A stretch of 64,000 nucleotides of DNA from Hepsetus odoe (lineage: Eukaryota > Chordata > Actinopteri > Characiformes > Hepsetidae): positions 2,849,929 through 2,913,928 of the forward strand of contig CM029385.1 of assembly GCA_017165825.1 (NCBI GenBank), given 5' to 3'. The position numbers and the translations under genes are program-made. The notes beneath the pieces are model-generated. The model was not told where the DNA came from and made no database searches. It saw nothing but the letters and a program-made list of their open reading frames with translations. Positions 62,076 through 64,000 of the stretch are shown piece after piece. Within the stretch, counting starts at the first letter, position 1; each line of letters starts with the position of its first letter.

Positions 62076-63291
62076 GTGTGTGAGGTGTCCTGGCTGCCCC
62101 TCTGTAGCGGTGTCTTGTCCTGCATAAGGTCAGCAGGATAAAATGTCAACCGTCCAGCACTCACTCATCTGAGGAGAGAAGGACTCAGCGGAGGAAGAGA
62201 GGATGGACAGTGAATGGAAAAGAGGGCGGTCCTGATTTAAAGCTGGAGTTTTTATCGCTTTTCAGCTTTTTCCAAAACAGTCACCCATAATTGGCCCACT
62301 TCTGGAACAAGAAATAGAAGTGCTTCGTTCGGTAATCTTCCTCATGAGGTTTTTAAACACACTGTCATCTGAAAACAGCCGGAATCTCTTTTTTTAGAGC
62401 GTTTCTCGGCTCACGTTGGATCGTCGGCCACTCTTTGGTACATTGATGAAGAACTATGCAGCATGTCATGAAAATGTACTCACTTTAATTTTATTCCATC
62501 AGGTCCTCACTGAGGAGTCTAACGTTTTTAGTCCCAAACTACCCCAGAAATAGAAGATTAGAGCCTAATGGAGTTCAGTTACAGTTCGATTCAGTCCTTA
62601 AGAAGTTCTGAGCGACTATCTTTGTACTTCTGCTCCCATTTTTTGACAGAAAGTTACTTTCACTTTAGTCGGCCTATTCGCTGCGAGAGCGGCGACCCGC
62701 CACAAAATGGGCCACACTGATCTGAGAGAGACCACAGACTCATCTCCTTTCCATTAGGGAGAGAGGGAGAGAGAGGGAGGGGGAGATGGACTAGAAGAAG
62801 TTCATGTCACTTTTTTGTTTTCAAGCAGGTACTGAGCTGACTGGCTGCTTTAACAGGACGCAGGACTCTGCATCTCCGCTCCCAGCAAGCCTAAGGCCAG
62901 TGCGGATCCAGAGAGAGAAGTAAGACTTTTTTGCAAATATTTTTTTCCTTGTCGTGTACTTTACTGGAGAACTCAACTCAACAATAACTCAACTTCTTTA
63001 CTCCTTCAGGTGAAGATCCAGCCCATGAGCTTCATGAACAGCAGTGCGTCTTCAGACTCTTTGCTGGTAATCACACTGTTGGTGCAGAAACGCTTCTTTC
63101 TGTCTGTCGAACTGTCCAGTCAAGTAATGGGAACAGGGTTCTAAATAAAGAGGTTCCAACCACTCAGCGTTCTGCAGTAAATTAATCACCTGATCTTTTG
63201 GAATCAAGCCTGTTTCTTCACACTAAATGCTTTGTTCTGCTTGAAGGTTCAGACGTAGATCACTGTGTGGAATAACCAACACAAAACTATC

Positions 63292-63460
63292 AAACTGCTC
63301 AGGTACAGAGACTGGACTGAAGATGAGAGACAACAACACTGTCCTTCAGGAAGATCTGGAGAACTGCTCAGGTACAGAGACTGGACTGAACATGAGAGAC
63401 AACAACACTGTCCTTCAGGAAGATCTGGAGAACTGTTCCTCAACAACACATTAAAACACA
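63292..63460 (+). repeat. 69-bp-unit minisatellite element (two units plus flank)
   Basis: Two tandem units (ACTGCTCAGGTACAGAGACT, GGACTGAACATGAGAGACAA, CAACACTGTCCTTCAGGAAG, ATCTGGAGA), then TGTTCCTCAACAACACATTA and AAACACAATAAA. Same family, opposite orientation, as the array at 18776. Confidence 0.9.
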
Positions 63461-64000
63461 ATAAATTCTGACTCTTTGGAAGCAAAATATGAAGAAATCA
63501 AGACTTTTCCACAGTGTATCAGAACATCAGTATGTTTAAAATGTTCTAAGGTGAGATCTTCAGGCAGGTCTTCACAGAAAGACAGTGATTTTTCACTAAA
63601 TTGTGGGCTTTGTTTGATTCTACACATGCTTGGAGGTAATTGCAGATATTTTAGTGAGCGTGGGGACATGCTGGATTATTTCTGGTCAGCTAGATGTTTA
63701 GAAGCCCGATGGTTAAAGGGTCACTTCACAAAAACGGAAGCTTTGCCTGACTCAACAGAATGCAGAGCAAAGCAGGGCGTCCATTTTTAGAGCAGTAGCT
63801 AAGATAATTCTAAGATAATCTGTCAAGAAGGGAAAAAAACAATAAACAAAGTGATCTCTCTCTTTCCCACCATCCCACCCCCTCCCTCACTCCACCTTTC
63901 TCTCCTCTCTCCTGAGCAGTCTCTCTCTTCCTGATTGCCCAAATCCAGTCCTGGGGCTCTTCGACTCCTGTTCAAATCCCACATCGAATCTCCTCTCACA
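63461..64000. other. utrn upstream intron, no feature seen
   Basis: Unique-looking; pyrimidine-rich at 63860-63925. No exon recognised. Confidence 0.45.

Overview
This is a vertebrate, almost certainly teleost fish, genomic window. The indicators are introns of 0.25 to 7.7 kb, very dense (CA/GT)n and (GA/CT)n microsatellites, many tRNA-derived SINE copies, a decayed Tc1/mariner transposon and 5'-truncated LINE 3' ends. There is no sign of prokaryotic gene organisation, and almost all long open frames are low-complexity or chance.

The only host gene I can support is the 3' (C-terminal) part of utrophin (utrn), on the minus strand. Eleven coding exons with good splice sites and matching phases run from 60042 down to 30635, and a probable terminal exon starts at 27960. 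The exon lengths 167, 112, 137, 39, 66 and 66 nt equal those I recall for human dystrophin exons 68 to 73. They are followed by exons of 285, 214, 82, 87 and 26 nt and then a terminal exon, which correspond to exons 74 to 79. Together they encode about 429 residues: the end of the EF-hand region, the ZZ zinc finger, the syntrophin-binding region, two coiled-coil helices (dystrobrevin binding) and the C-terminal tail. Diagnostic residues (DVCQSC, TAKGHKL, DFTKVLKNKFRSKKYF, EQYASRLAQ, CQTLGGE) point to utrophin rather than dystrophin. A 3' UTR of about 2 kb with a poly(A) signal near 25950 probably ends the gene.

Layout: 1 to 25.9 kb is gene-free, repeat-rich intergenic DNA downstream of utrn. 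It holds microsatellites, a LINE fragment next to a nested palindrome, a 13-bp minisatellite, a 3.3-kb degenerate pentanucleotide array at 7.4 to 10.8 kb, a near full-length Tc1 element at 12.65 to 14.10 kb, a repeat-poor island at 14.1 to 15.4 kb, a 67-bp-unit minisatellite at 18.8 kb and an AT-rich fold-back at 19.7 kb. From 25.9 to 60.0 kb lies utrn. From 60.0 to 64.0 kb is part of a further upstream intron with no recognisable utrophin exon.

The most notable observations are these. (1) The exon equivalent to dystrophin exon 74 carries an in-frame 21-bp minisatellite that expands one conserved heptad (SPAQILQ) to seven, adding exactly 42 residues between the syntrophin-binding region and the coiled coil. 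(2) Simple repeats abut several utrn splice sites, including 34 TG dinucleotides 13 nt from the acceptor of the 137-nt exon and a pyrimidine tract of about 0.5 kb before the 66-nt exon at 44.6 kb. (3) A duplicated segment of about 1 kb lies in direct orientation on both sides of the 137-nt exon. (4) A dispersed repeat family with 67 to 69-bp internal units and shared flanks occurs at 18.8, 32.7 and 63.3 kb. (5) There is a 37-bp-arm inverted repeat at 42.5 kb. I found no convincing evidence of a wholly new biological system.
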